DNA of 44,082 nucleotides from Pseudomonadota bacterium. GTDB taxonomy: Bacteria > Myxococcota > Myxococcia > Myxococcales > JAKAPL01. The DNA is taken from assembly GCA_027451705.1 (NCBI GenBank), contig DAIDIT010000042.1:1-44082 (forward strand). Reading direction: 5' to 3'. Under the pieces are notes generated by a model that was not told the DNA's origin, ran no database searches, and saw nothing but the letters and a program-made list of their open reading frames with translations. This document shows, in pieces, positions 15,753 through 24,276 of the stretch (positions within the stretch are counted from its first letter, which is position 1; every line of letters begins with the position of its first letter). The position numbers were made by a program, and so were the translations under genes.

Positions 15753-18001
15753 AGCGCCGCCGGCGTCCTCCCCGCCCGGCGGCCTTGCTCGATGCGAAGC
15801 TCTGGCGCATGATCGGCGGGGTGAGCGCGGGGCCGTCCGGGAGCTGGTCTTCGGCGCCGCCGTGGCAGCGGGCCGGGGGCGCGGTCTTCTCGCGGGCGGC
15901 CCGCCTCGCCGCGGCGCAGCCGGGCGTGCGCTGGGCGCAGCTCGCGATCCGTGGCGACCTGCTCGGTGAGGACCTCCCGCGCAGCCGCGCCGCGGTGCCG
16001 GTGGCCGAGCGCGTCGCGCGGGGGGGGCTCGCACCGAACGAGCGCGCGTCGCTCGAGCTGCTGCGAAAGCCACGTCCGCTCCCGAGCCGGGCCGCCAGGC
16101 GCGGCGTCCGGGTGCGGGTTCGCGGGGCGCCCGGCATCCTCGCCTACGCCCTGCGGATCGAGGGGCGCGTCGCGGGCCTACTGCATTTCGCCTGCGCCGG
16201 CGACGGCGCCACGCTCGAGGGCACCGCCCGCCGGATCGAGTTGCTCCTCGAGGCCGACCTGTCGCGCCGGCGCCTCGCGGCCGCCGAGGCACACTACCGG
16301 ACCATTCTCGAATCGGCGGGCGACGCGATCCTGATCGTCGAGTCGCGAACGGGGCGCGTGATCGAGGCGAACCGGCGCGCAGCCGCGCTGTCGCGCTACC
16401 GTCCGGCGGACCTCGTCGGGCGGGTGCTCTGGACCTTGCTCTCCGACGAGACGGTGCCGCGGGGCGCGCCGCCCGCGGCGATTTCGGGGCGCGACCGCGG
16501 CAGGCCCGTCCTCGCGCTCCTGAGGCGCCGCGGCGAGCCGCTGCCGGTCGCGGTCACCTTCGCGCGCGTGCCGGGGCCCACGCCGCTGCTCCATCTCATT
16601 CTGACCGACGTCTCGGCCGAAGAGCGCGCCCGCCGCGAGCTGACGCAGGCGAAGGAGACGCTGGCCGCGATCGCGATGGCGGCGGTGCGCTTGCAGACCC
16701 CGAGCGATCGGCACGCGGTCTTCGAGGTCATCGGCCGCGAGCTGGCGGGGCTCGGCTATTTCACCGCGGTGCTGCTGCCGCAGCAGGACGACGGGAGGTC
16801 CGAGGAGGGCGCGGCGGCGCGGCCATGGGAGGTCGCCCACCTCGCCGGTCCGCCCGAGCGGGCGGCGCCCCCCGAGCGGCTGCTCGGCTCGGTGTTCCCG
16901 CCGGGACGGGTGCGGCCGCTGGTGCGCGCGCTCCGCAGCGGGCGCGCTGCATTCAGCGATCGGCCGGCCGACGTGCTGCGCGCGCTCGCGCCCCCGCTCG
17001 CGGCGGACGCGGCGCGGTTCGTCGAGGCGCTCGACGTGCGCGGACTGCTCGTCGCCCCGTTCGGCCGCGAGGGTGCGGCGGCGGGCGCGATCGTGGTCGC
17101 CGGCGCGCGGCTCGGTCCGGCCGACGGCGAGGCGGTCGACGCGTTCGCGCGCCAGGCAGGCCTCGCGCTCGAACGGGCGCGGCTCTACGCGGAGCTGCGG
17201 CGCCGGTCGGCCGGGCTGGAGGCGGAGGTCGAGCGGCGCACGCGCGAGCTGACCCTCGCGGTCCGGGCGCTGCGGGAGATCGACCGGCGCAAGGACAACT
17301 TCATGGCGAACGTGAGCCACGAGCTGCGCACCCCGCTCGTGACCATCCTCGGCTACACGCAGCTCCTGCTCTCGGGCCGCATGGGGACGCTGGCGCCGGA
17401 GCAGGAGCGCTGCCTCGGGACGGTCCACCGCAACGGCCAGCGGCTGCGCGACTTCATCGAGGAGTTGGTCGACTTCTCCAGACACGAGCTGACGCGCGAG
17501 ACGCTGCGGCCGGAGCCCTTCGACATCCGGCAGGCGGTGGACCAGGCGACGGCCGCGCTCTACCCGCGCGTCCTCGAGCGCGGGCTTCGCGTGACCTCGC
17601 GAGTCGCGTCCGGCACGCCGCCGGCTTTCGGGGAGCGGAACCGGATTGTGCAGGTCTTGAGCAACCTGCTCTTCAACGCCGAGCGTCACTGCGAGCCGGG
17701 CGGGCGGCTGCGCGTCGCGGTCTCCGGGGGAGGGGGCCGCATCCGCGTCTCGGTCTCCGACGACGGCGTCGGCATCGCACCCGAGCACCGGGATCGGATC
17801 TTCGAGCGGCTCTACCAGGTTGGCGACCGGACGGCGGCCCGCGAGAAAGGCGCGGGTCTCGGCCTTGGGCTCGCGATCGCGAAGTCGATCGTCGAGGCCC
17901 ATGGCGGGCGCATCTGGGTCGACGGAAGGCCGCGCCGCGGCAGCCGCTTCCGCTTCGAGCTTCCGTCCGCGGACATCCTGGCCGCCCGCGCGCCCGCTTG
18001 A
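15749..18001 (+). CDS. PAS-GAF sensor histidine kinase
   Basis: The product has 750 residues with no evident transmembrane segment, so it is a soluble sensor. An Arg-rich N terminus and an unassigned region (to about 180) are followed by a PAS domain (about 188-300: HYRTILESAGDAILIVESRTG, VIEANRRAAALSRY). A GAF-like domain (about 315-480) and a coiled linker (LEAEVERRTRELTLAVRALREIDRR) come next. Then HisKA carries the phosphorylated His524 in ANVSHELRTPL, and HATPase_c has NLLFNAE, DDGVGIAP and GAGLGLGLAI. The GTG overlaps the TGA of ssnA, making it the last gene of the purine-type operon. No response regulator is adjacent; the nearest, at 38689-39075, has no visible link. Sensing a purine or redox cue is an inference from context. 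Its stop codon lies within the FNR-type box. Confidence 0.92.
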   Translation: MKRRRRPPRPAALLDAKLWRMIGGVSAGPSGSWSSAPPWQRAGGAVFSRAARLAAAQPGVRWAQLAIRGDLLGEDLPRSRAAVPVAERVARGGLAPNERASLELLRKPRPLPSRAARRGVRVRVRGAPGILAYALRIEGRVAGLLHFACAGDGATLEGTARRIELLLEADLSRRRLAAAEAHYRTILESAGDAILIVESRTGRVIEANRRAAALSRYRPADLVGRVLWTLLSDETVPRGAPPAAISGRDRGRPVLALLRRRGEPLPVAVTFARVPGPTPLLHLILTDVSAEERARRELTQAKETLAAIAMAAVRLQTPSDRHAVFEVIGRELAGLGYFTAVLLPQQDDGRSEEGAAARPWEVAHLAGPPERAAPPERLLGSVFPPGRVRPLVRALRSGRAAFSDRPADVLRALAPPLAADAARFVEALDVRGLLVAPFGREGAAAGAIVVAGARLGPADGEAVDAFARQAGLALERARLYAELRRRSAGLEAEVERRTRELTLAVRALREIDRRKDNFMANVSHELRTPLVTILGYTQLLLSGRMGTLAPEQERCLGTVHRNGQRLRDFIEELVDFSRHELTRETLRPEPFDIRQAVDQATAALYPRVLERGLRVTSRVASGTPPAFGERNRIVQVLSNLLFNAERHCEPGGRLRVAVSGGGGRIRVSVSDDGVGIAPEHRDRIFERLYQVGDRTAAREKGAGLGLGLAIAKSIVEAHGGRIWVDGRPRRGSRFRFELPSADILAARAPA

Positions 18002-18039
18002 TCCCGATCAAGTCGGGCGGGCGGGTGATCGCCTATGGT
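17998..18039 (+). promoter_or_regulatory. FNR-type box and class II promoter ahead of the radical SAM genes
   Basis: TTGATCCCGATCAA at 17998-18011 is a perfect match to the FNR/ANR/DNR consensus TTGAT-N4-ATCAA; the symmetry extends one base each side (CTTGATC/GATCAAG). A -10-like TATGGT (4 of 6) is at 18034-18039. If transcription starts at the A at 18046, the box is centred at -41.5 and the -10 hexamer spans -12 to -7. That is exactly the geometry of class II FNR-activated promoters. The leader to GTG 18080 would be 34 nt and includes the GGGGGGAGG ribosome-binding site. This predicts anaerobic induction of 18080-21042, fitting oxygen-sensitive radical SAM enzymes. Confidence 0.7.
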
Positions 18040-18079
18040 CGCGCGACTCTGCACCCCACCCGGGGGGAGGCCGTCGCGC

Positions 18080-19720
18080 GTGCGTGTACTTCTCGTCTGG
18101 CCGAAGTTCAGCAGCTTCTCGTTCTGGAACTTCGAGAAGGTGTCCGAGATCATCGGCGTGAAGTACATGACGCCGCCGCTCGGCCTGCTGACCGTCGCGG
18201 CGCTCCTGCCGCGCGACTGGGACCTGCGGGTCGTGGACGAGAACGTCCGCATGCTCGAGGATTCGGACTTCGCGGGCGTCGACCTCGTCCTCGTCAGCAG
18301 CAAGATCGTCCACCGGCTCCGGGCGCTCGACGTCATCCGCCTGGCGCGGTCGCGCGGAATCCGCGTCGCGGTCGGCGGCCCCGACCCGACGCTGACGCCT
18401 CAGCCCTACGTCGACGCCGGCGTCGACTACCTCTGTCGCGGGGAGGGCGAGGTGATCGTCCCCCGGCTGCTCGCGGACATCGAGCGCGGCGTCCCGCACG
18501 CCGTCTATGACGCGCGCGCGGAGCTCGCCGACGTGACGAAGACGCCGCCGCCGCGCTTCGACCTGATCAACCACCGCGACTACATCTACGTCGGCGTGCA
18601 GTACTCGCGCGGCTGCCCGTACCACTGCGAGTTCTGCAACGTCATCGACATCTTCAGCAACAAGTACCGGACCAAGACGCTCGAGCAGGTCCTCGCGGAG
18701 TTCGACACGGTCTACGCGCTCGGCTACCGCGGCCAGCTCGACTTCTTCGACGACAACCTCATCGGGGACATGAAGGCGGTCAAGCCGTTCCTGCGCGGCA
18801 TCGCCGACTGGATGAAGGCCCACCGCTACCCCTTCCAGCTATCGACGTCGGTGACGCTCAACCTCGCGAAGGACCCGGAGCTGCTCGACCTCTTCCGCGA
18901 ATGCCGTTTCAAGTACCTGCTCGTCGGAATCGAGAGCCCGGACGAGGAGGCGCTCAAACAGGCGGACAAGCCGCAGAACACCGGCTTCTCGATCCCGGAA
19001 GCGTGCGACGCGATTTACCGACGGGCGGGTGCGACGGTGCACTCGGGGTTCCTCCTCGGCCTCGACGGAGAGAGCGCCGACATCGCCGACCGGATCTGCG
19101 ACTGCGTCGACGCCTGTTCGATCCCGTGGGTCATGGCGGGCGTGGTCTTTCCATTGCCGGGCACTCGGCTGGCGCAGCGGCTCGACCGCGAGGGGCGCCT
19201 CTTCGAGATCGCGCGCGGTGACCGCGTGCTCGAGGTGGCGCGCGATCAGATCTCGGCCGGCCTGATGTTCCGGACCGAGCGCCCGCCCGCGGACGTGCTG
19301 CGCGACCTCGTCCGCATCATGCACCACGCCTTCGACCCCGAACTCTACCTCGCGCGCTGCGCGGAGGTCGCTAGCCGGCTGAACACCCTCCCGAACCTGT
19401 TCCCCGGCGCCTACGTCTTCTTCCGGAACCTGCGCACGTTCGCTCGCCTGTGCGTGGCGATGACCCGATCGAAGGCGACTCGGCGGCCGTTCTGGAAGGC
19501 GCTGTGGCACGTCGTCCGCAAGAACCCCGCGGGCGTCGAGGCGCTCGCGACGCTCTCCGTGCTCTATCTCCATTTCCAGTCGATGCTGCCCTACTGCTAC
19601 GAGCAGCTCGGCAAGCAGCGGGCGGAGCTCGACGCGATGGGCGAGGAGGCGTGGCTCGCCGGAAAGCTCGGGCCGCAGGAGCGGCCCGCGTTGGCGGCCC
19701 TCGGAACGGGCGGCCACTGA
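18080..19720 (+). CDS. B12-binding-domain radical SAM protein (DUF4070-type)
   Basis: The product has 546 residues. The N-terminal Rossmann-like B12-binding domain (about 1-135) shows PPLGLLTVAALLP, AVGGPDPTLTP and DYLCRGEGE. The radical SAM domain has the cluster motif CPYHCEFC (Cys179, 183 and 186, CX3CX2C), then LDFFDDNLIGDMKAVK and LLVGIESPDEEALKQ. A C-terminal DUF4070-like region (VVFPLPGTRLAQRLDREG onward) ends in a long helical tail. This architecture is shared with cobalamin-dependent methylases such as the hopanoid C2-methylase family, but no hopanoid genes are nearby, so the reaction is open. GTG 18080 is fixed by the GGGGGGAGG at 18062-18070. A longer in-frame reading from GTG/ATG near 18035 would start inside the predicted -10 box. 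It is probably FNR-controlled and co-transcribed with the next radical SAM gene 29 bp on. Confidence 0.9.
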   Translation: MRVLLVWPKFSSFSFWNFEKVSEIIGVKYMTPPLGLLTVAALLPRDWDLRVVDENVRMLEDSDFAGVDLVLVSSKIVHRLRALDVIRLARSRGIRVAVGGPDPTLTPQPYVDAGVDYLCRGEGEVIVPRLLADIERGVPHAVYDARAELADVTKTPPPRFDLINHRDYIYVGVQYSRGCPYHCEFCNVIDIFSNKYRTKTLEQVLAEFDTVYALGYRGQLDFFDDNLIGDMKAVKPFLRGIADWMKAHRYPFQLSTSVTLNLAKDPELLDLFRECRFKYLLVGIESPDEEALKQADKPQNTGFSIPEACDAIYRRAGATVHSGFLLGLDGESADIADRICDCVDACSIPWVMAGVVFPLPGTRLAQRLDREGRLFEIARGDRVLEVARDQISAGLMFRTERPPADVLRDLVRIMHHAFDPELYLARCAEVASRLNTLPNLFPGAYVFFRNLRTFARLCVAMTRSKATRRPFWKALWHVVRKNPAGVEALATLSVLYLHFQSMLPYCYEQLGKQRAELDAMGEEAWLAGKLGPQERPALAALGTGGH

Positions 19721-19749
19721 ACACCGGAAGGGAAGCAACGGAGGCAGGC

Positions 19750-21042
19750 ATGCAAGCGACGACGGCTGCGGGCGAGGCGGCAGCGCAGGGGATCGACCAC
19801 AGGCGGCTCTACCGGCTGCCCTGGAGCCTCTCCGATAACGTCCTCGCGTGGCTCGAGCCGACGTGGGAGTGCAACCTCGCCTGCGAGGGCTGCTACCGGG
19901 CGAATACCAAGAAGCACAAGTCGATGGCGGAGATCCGGCGCGAACTCGAGATCTTCGAGGCGGCGCGCAACTTCGACAGCGTCTCCATCGCGGGCGGCGA
20001 TCCGCTGCTGCACCCGCAGATCGTCGACATCGTTCGGCTCGTCGCCGAGCGCGGCCACAAGCCGATCCTCAACACCAACGGCCTGGCGCTGAAGGACGAC
20101 AAGCTCATCGCCGAGCTGAAGGCCGCGGGCCTCGCCGGCTTCACCTTCCACATCGACAGCAAACAGGGGCGGCCGGGCTGGAAGAAGAAGAGCGAGGTCG
20201 ACCTGAACGAGCTCCGCCTCTCGTACGCGGAGCGCGTCGCGCGGGTGGGCGGGCTCGTCTGCTCGTTCAACTCGACGGTTTACGAGGACACGCTCGAGCA
20301 GGTCCCCGACCTCGTGCAGTTCGCTCAGGACCACATTGACATCGTCAACATCATGGTCTTCATCACCCTGCGCGGCGCGATGCTCGACGGAGCCTTCGAC
20401 TACTACCGCGGCGGGAAGAAGATCGACGCCGAGCCGCTCCAGTACTCGGTGGACCAGCCGAAGCAGCGGCTGGACATGACCTCGCGCGAGGTGGTGGCGA
20501 AGATCCGCGAACGTTTTCCGGACTTCGCGCCCGCCGCCTACCTCGGCGGCACCGAGAAGGCCGATTCGCTCAAGTGGCTCTTGACCGGGCGCGTCGGCAT
20601 GCCCGGCAAGGTCTTCGGCTATGTCGGTCCGCGGGTCATCGAACTCGGGCAGGTCGGCCACCACGCGCTGACCGGCCGCTACATGGCGTACCTCCCGCCC
20701 TCGATGCTCCACGGGGGCAGATCGATGCTGGCGCTCGCCCCGTTCGACGCGGGGATACGCTCGATCGCGGCCGCCTACGCCGGGCATCTCGCGCGCAGGC
20801 CGCTCGACGCGCGCAAGGAGCTCCACTTCCAGTCGATCATGGTCATCCAGCCGATCGACCTCCTGCCCGACGGCCGGCAGAACATGTGCGACGGCTGCCC
20901 CGACATGACGGTCCACGACGGACAGCTCGTCTGGTCGTGCCGCCTCGACGAGTGCCTGCAGTACGGTGGTTTCGTCCAGACCGTGCCGCGGAAGGCCGAC
21001 GCCCAGGCCCCCGTCCCGCTGCGCACCCAGGCGAGCGCGTAG
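19750..21042 (+). CDS. Radical SAM protein with C-terminal auxiliary Cys cluster
   Basis: The product has 430 residues. The radical SAM motif is CNLACEGC (Cys41, 45 and 48, CX3CX2C) in LEPTWECNLACEGCYR, followed by SIAGGDPLLHPQIVDIV (GGD/E motif) and ILNTNGLAL. The core resembles HpnH-like and other radical SAM enzymes acting on lipids or peptides. Near the C terminus Cys380, 383, 397 and 402 (MCDGCPDM ... SCRLDEC) could ligate an auxiliary Fe-S cluster, SPASM-like in position but not in spacing. ATG 19750 has a GGAGG-type ribosome-binding site (ACGGAGGCAGGC). It follows the B12 radical SAM gene by 29 bp, so the pair probably act on one substrate. I do not recognise a named pathway. Confidence 0.88.
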   Translation: MQATTAAGEAAAQGIDHRRLYRLPWSLSDNVLAWLEPTWECNLACEGCYRANTKKHKSMAEIRRELEIFEAARNFDSVSIAGGDPLLHPQIVDIVRLVAERGHKPILNTNGLALKDDKLIAELKAAGLAGFTFHIDSKQGRPGWKKKSEVDLNELRLSYAERVARVGGLVCSFNSTVYEDTLEQVPDLVQFAQDHIDIVNIMVFITLRGAMLDGAFDYYRGGKKIDAEPLQYSVDQPKQRLDMTSREVVAKIRERFPDFAPAAYLGGTEKADSLKWLLTGRVGMPGKVFGYVGPRVIELGQVGHHALTGRYMAYLPPSMLHGGRSMLALAPFDAGIRSIAAAYAGHLARRPLDARKELHFQSIMVIQPIDLLPDGRQNMCDGCPDMTVHDGQLVWSCRLDECLQYGGFVQTVPRKADAQAPVPLRTQASA

Positions 21043-21132
21043 CCCGTCGAAGGCCCAGGCTGCGTGGATCCGCGGGGCGCCACCCGCGCCCGGCCTTCTC
21101 ATCCGGCGGCGCGGCGGGGTAAGACTGCGGCG

Positions 21133-22740
21133 ATGCCCGCTGCCGCCGAAGGCGCCGCTCCGCCGATACCCGAGGTGGCACCCGATCCCCCGCCTCCACG
21201 CACGGCGCGCTCGGCGCTCGTCGTCGGTGCCGGCATCCTCCTCTCCCGGCTCGTCGGGTTGATCCGGCAGAGGGTCTTCGCGCACTTCTTCGGCGACTCG
21301 TGGATCGCCGACGCCTTCAGCGCGGCGCTGCGGCTGCCAAATATCACCCAGAACCTCCTCGGCGAGGGGACGCTCAGCGCGTCCTTCATCCCGGTCTACG
21401 CCCGCAGCCTCGGGCGAGGCGACGAGGCGCGCGCGCGCGCGTTCGCCCGCGGCGCGCTCGGCCTGCTCGCGACGGCGGTGCTCGCGCTCTCGATCGCCGG
21501 AGTCGTCGCCGCGCGGCCCCTGACCCACGTCCTGGTCCCGGGCTTCACCGGCGACCGGCTCGACCTCGCGGTCCACCTCGTCCGGATCTTCTTCCCGATG
21601 ACGGGCCTCCTCGCGCTGTCGGCCTGGTGCCTCGGTGTCCTCAACAGCCACCGCCGCTTCTTCTTGCCTTACGCGGCCCCGATCCTCTGGAGCCTCGCGC
21701 AGATCGGCGCGGTGCTGCTCGGCAGCCGGCACTCCGAGGGGGCGATGCTCGCGCTCTGGATGGGCTACGGGGCGCTCGCGGGCGGGGGGCTGCAACTGCT
21801 CGTGCAGATCCCGCAGGCCCGCCGGCTCCTCGGCGGCCGCCTCGCCCCGACGGCGCACTGGCGGACCGACGACGTCCGCCAGGCGACCCGGGCGCTCGGG
21901 CCGGTGGTGGTCGGGCGCGGCATCGTCCAGCTTTCGGCGCTGCTCGACACTTTCCTCGCGAGCATGCTGAGGACGGGCGCCAACGCGACGCTCGGTTACG
22001 TGCAGACGCTCTACGTCCTGCCGATCAGCCTCTTCGGGGTGGGCGAGGCGGCTGCGGTCCTGCCGGAGATGGCGCGCGAGACGGCCGCGCAGAGCCTCGA
22101 GGAGCGCCACCGAGCGCTCCGCCGCCGGCTCGGCGAATCACTGACCCGCATCGGTTTCACGACCGTGCCTACGACCGTCGCCTTCGTGGTGCTCGCGACC
22201 GAAGTCGTCGGCGCCTTTTACCAGACCGGCCGTTTCGGCGCGAGGGCGACACAGGTCGTCGCCTCCGCGCTCGCGACGTACATTCTTGCCCTGGTCGCCA
22301 ACGCCTCGGTCCGGGTCATGGCCTCGGCCTTCTACGCCCTCGACGACACGGCGACGCCCGCCCGGCTGGCGGTCCTGCGCGCCGCGATCAGCGCCACGCT
22401 GAGCTTCGTGCTGATGCAGCGCTTCGACATCGTCGGGCTGTGCGCGGGCGCCGCGGCGGCAGGCTGGATCGAAGCGCTCGCGCTGGGCTTCATGCTGCGG
22501 CACCGGCTCGGTGGGCTCGAGCTGCCGGCCGGCCGGTGGCTCCGTTTCTTCGCGGCGTCGGCCCTCGCCGCGGCCGCCGGCCTCGCGGCCGCGCGGGCCA
22601 GCCACGGCTGGCCGGTGCTGCTCTCGGCGGCCGTCGCGCTGCCGGCCTTCGGGCTCGCCTATCTAGCGTCGGCCGCGGCGCTCGGCACGCCGGACGTGCT
22701 GGAGTTCGTCTCCGCGGTCCGGCGGCGCTTCACCCGGTAG
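21133..22740 (+). CDS. murJ: Lipid II flippase MurJ (MviN family)
   Basis: This 535-residue, polytopic inner-membrane protein of the MOP superfamily has about 14 hydrophobic helices. It starts with a Pro-rich cytoplasmic stretch and then the MurJ signature: ALVVGAGILLSRLVGLIRQ, VFAHFFGDSWIADAFSAALR and LPNITQNLLGEGTLSASFIP. YARSLGRGDEARARAFARG and VLNSHRRFFLPYAAPILWS follow. It translocates lipid II across the inner membrane for peptidoglycan synthesis. ATG 21133 is chosen; an in-frame GTG at 21064 would add an Arg/Pro-rich extension. The gene is 90 bp after the radical SAM gene and may share its transcript. Its last 82 bp overlap the 3-prime end of the convergent methyltransferase gene. Confidence 0.92.
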   Translation: MPAAAEGAAPPIPEVAPDPPPPRTARSALVVGAGILLSRLVGLIRQRVFAHFFGDSWIADAFSAALRLPNITQNLLGEGTLSASFIPVYARSLGRGDEARARAFARGALGLLATAVLALSIAGVVAARPLTHVLVPGFTGDRLDLAVHLVRIFFPMTGLLALSAWCLGVLNSHRRFFLPYAAPILWSLAQIGAVLLGSRHSEGAMLALWMGYGALAGGGLQLLVQIPQARRLLGGRLAPTAHWRTDDVRQATRALGPVVVGRGIVQLSALLDTFLASMLRTGANATLGYVQTLYVLPISLFGVGEAAAVLPEMARETAAQSLEERHRALRRRLGESLTRIGFTTVPTTVAFVVLATEVVGAFYQTGRFGARATQVVASALATYILALVANASVRVMASAFYALDDTATPARLAVLRAAISATLSFVLMQRFDIVGLCAGAAAAGWIEALALGFMLRHRLGGLELPAGRWLRFFAASALAAAAGLAAARASHGWPVLLSAAVALPAFGLAYLASAAALGTPDVLEFVSAVRRRFTR

Positions 22741-23486
22741 GGGCCCTCGAGCGGGTCCGGGCCGCCTCCCGCGATGGAGGCGACGCGCTCGCGCGCGAGC
22801 GCGACGGCCTCCTCGGAGGCGTCGCATCCCCGGAAGCCGCAACCGGCGCGGAGCGCCGCGACGGCGGTCGAGCCGCTGCCGACGAACGGATCGCAGACCA
22901 CGAAGCCCGGCTCGGCGCTCGCGCGGACGAGGGTCTCGAAGAGGGCTACAGGCTTCTGGGTCGCGTAGGCGGCCGTCGTGATGCGGGGCACGCGGACGAT
23001 GTCCGGGAGGTCGCGCCGCGACAGGGGGCGCTTCCCCTTGCTCGCGAAGACGATCAGTTCGTGGCGCCGGCGGTAGTAGTGGCCCATCCCCAGGAGCGCC
23101 TTGTCCCAGACGAGGAGGTTCTTCACGTCGAAAACCTCGCGGACGAGGTGGCCGAGCGAGAGGAGCGAGTAGCTGTCGAACATCACATACACGTGCCGAT
23201 CGTCGCGCAGCACGCGGTGCAACTCCCGCAGCAGGGCGCGGAACGTCTCGGGGTCGTCCTGGAACTCCTGGAACCAGCGGCCGCCGGGCCGTCCGGCGTC
23301 GCTGTAACGGCCGACGATGCGCCCCCGGCCGAGCATGAGGTGCCGGTTCATGCCCGAATAGGCGGGGTCGGTCACGACGAGGTCGACCGACGCGGCGGGC
23401 AGCGATTGGAGGAAGGCCAGGCAGTCGCCGTGGTCGATACGCCAGAGGGGTGCCTCGTTCGCTTCGGTCGAGACGGCGGCGGCCAT
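22659..23486 (-). CDS. DNA methyltransferase (N6-adenine/N4-cytosine type), orphan
   Basis: The product has 275 residues. The amino-methyltransferase motifs run motif IV first (VVTDPAYSGMN, a DPPY variant with Ala for the second Pro), then a target-recognition stretch rich in Arg and aromatics (GHYYRRRHELIVFASKG). The AdoMet-binding motif I (VVCDPFVGSGSTAVAAL) is near the C terminus. This is the beta-class order. No restriction endonuclease or specificity subunit is nearby, so it looks like a solitary regulatory or defence-remnant enzyme. ATG 23486 is given; ATG 23498 is an alternative. The C terminus is encoded over the end of murJ (82-bp convergent overlap). It is divergent from the O-methyltransferase gene with only 43 bp between them. 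Confidence 0.9.
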   Translation of the reverse strand: MAAAVSTEANEAPLWRIDHGDCLAFLQSLPAASVDLVVTDPAYSGMNRHLMLGRGRIVGRYSDAGRPGGRWFQEFQDDPETFRALLRELHRVLRDDRHVYVMFDSYSLLSLGHLVREVFDVKNLLVWDKALLGMGHYYRRRHELIVFASKGKRPLSRRDLPDIVRVPRITTAAYATQKPVALFETLVRASAEPGFVVCDPFVGSGSTAVAALRAGCGFRGCDASEEAVALARERVASIAGGGPDPLEGPYRVKRRRTAETNSSTSGVPSAAADAR

Positions 23487-23529
23487 GGGGCCTATCATGC
23501 ACGCAACTCTGACATCGAGAGGTGGCGCC

Positions 23530-24192
23530 ATGGAGAAGGGGTACGGGCAGGGCGATTCCGCCATCGCGGGATGGGCGGTCGCGACATTCGATCCGGAGGA
23601 CGCGGTGCTGCGGGAGATCCGTGAGCGCTCGCTCGCGAACCGGATGCCGGACATCCAGGTCGCCGCCATGGACGGCCGGCTCCTCGAACTGCTCGCGCGC
23701 GCGTCGGGGGCGCGGCGGGCGGTCGAGATCGGCACGCTCGGCGGCTACTCGGGCGTCTGCCTGCTCCGCGGCATGGGGCCGGGCGGCCGGCTCGACACGT
23801 TCGAGATCTCCGAGACTCACGCGGCGGTGGCGCGCGAATCTTTCCGGCGCGCGGGGCTCGAGGCGCAGGCGCGCGTTCACGTCGGGCCCGCCCTCGAGAG
23901 GCTCCGCGACGTCGAGGCCGAGGCGCCGTTCGACCTCTGCTTCATCGACGCGGACAAGGTGAACTACCCGGCCTACCTCGCCTGGGCGGGCGAACATCTG
24001 AAGATCTCCGGCCTCGTGCTCGGTGACAACGCCTTCGCCTTCGGCGAGATCGCGCGGGCACCGAGCGGGACGGGCGCGGCCTCGACCGCGGCGCTGCAAT
24101 CGTTCGCGCTCGACCTCGCCCGCGGCGGCCGCTTCCGGTCGACGATCATCCCCACCGCCGAAGGCCTCGCGATGGGCGTCAAGATCTGTTAG
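23530..24192 (+). CDS. O-methyltransferase family 3 (caffeoyl-CoA OMT-like)
   Basis: This 220-residue SAM-dependent methyltransferase shows MPDIQVAAMDGRLLELLARA, the AdoMet-binding AVEIGTLGGYSGVCLLRG, DTFEISETHAAVARE (the acidic residue after strand 2) and FDLCFIDADKVNYPAYLAW (metal-binding Asp region). GLVLGDNAFAFGEI follows. The family methylates catechol-like hydroxyls, and bacterial members have diverse small-molecule substrates. ATG 23530 has GAGAGG at about 8 bases. Expressed divergently from the DNA methyltransferase. A small AGCCC ... GGGCT hairpin follows the stop codon (24191-24206) without a U-tract. The substrate is unknown. Confidence 0.9.
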   Translation: MEKGYGQGDSAIAGWAVATFDPEDAVLREIRERSLANRMPDIQVAAMDGRLLELLARASGARRAVEIGTLGGYSGVCLLRGMGPGGRLDTFEISETHAAVARESFRRAGLEAQARVHVGPALERLRDVEAEAPFDLCFIDADKVNYPAYLAWAGEHLKISGLVLGDNAFAFGEIARAPSGTGAASTAALQSFALDLARGGRFRSTIIPTAEGLAMGVKIC

Positions 24193-24276
24193 CCCGACCG
24201 TGGGCTTGCGCGCCGGCGTCCGCGCACCCACATTGGCTTCCGGCGGCGCTTTCCGCGCCGCGGAGAGGGGGAGCGT

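Noticed and set aside
18035-18080. Earlier in-frame start (MVARLCTPP) for the B12 radical SAM protein
   Set aside because: It lies inside the predicted -10 element and has no ribosome-binding site, whereas GTG 18080 has an ideal one and homology begins there.
24191-24206. AGCCC ... GGGCT hairpin after the O-methyltransferase as a terminator
   Set aside because: It has only 5 bp in the stem and no U-tract; too weak to call as a feature.
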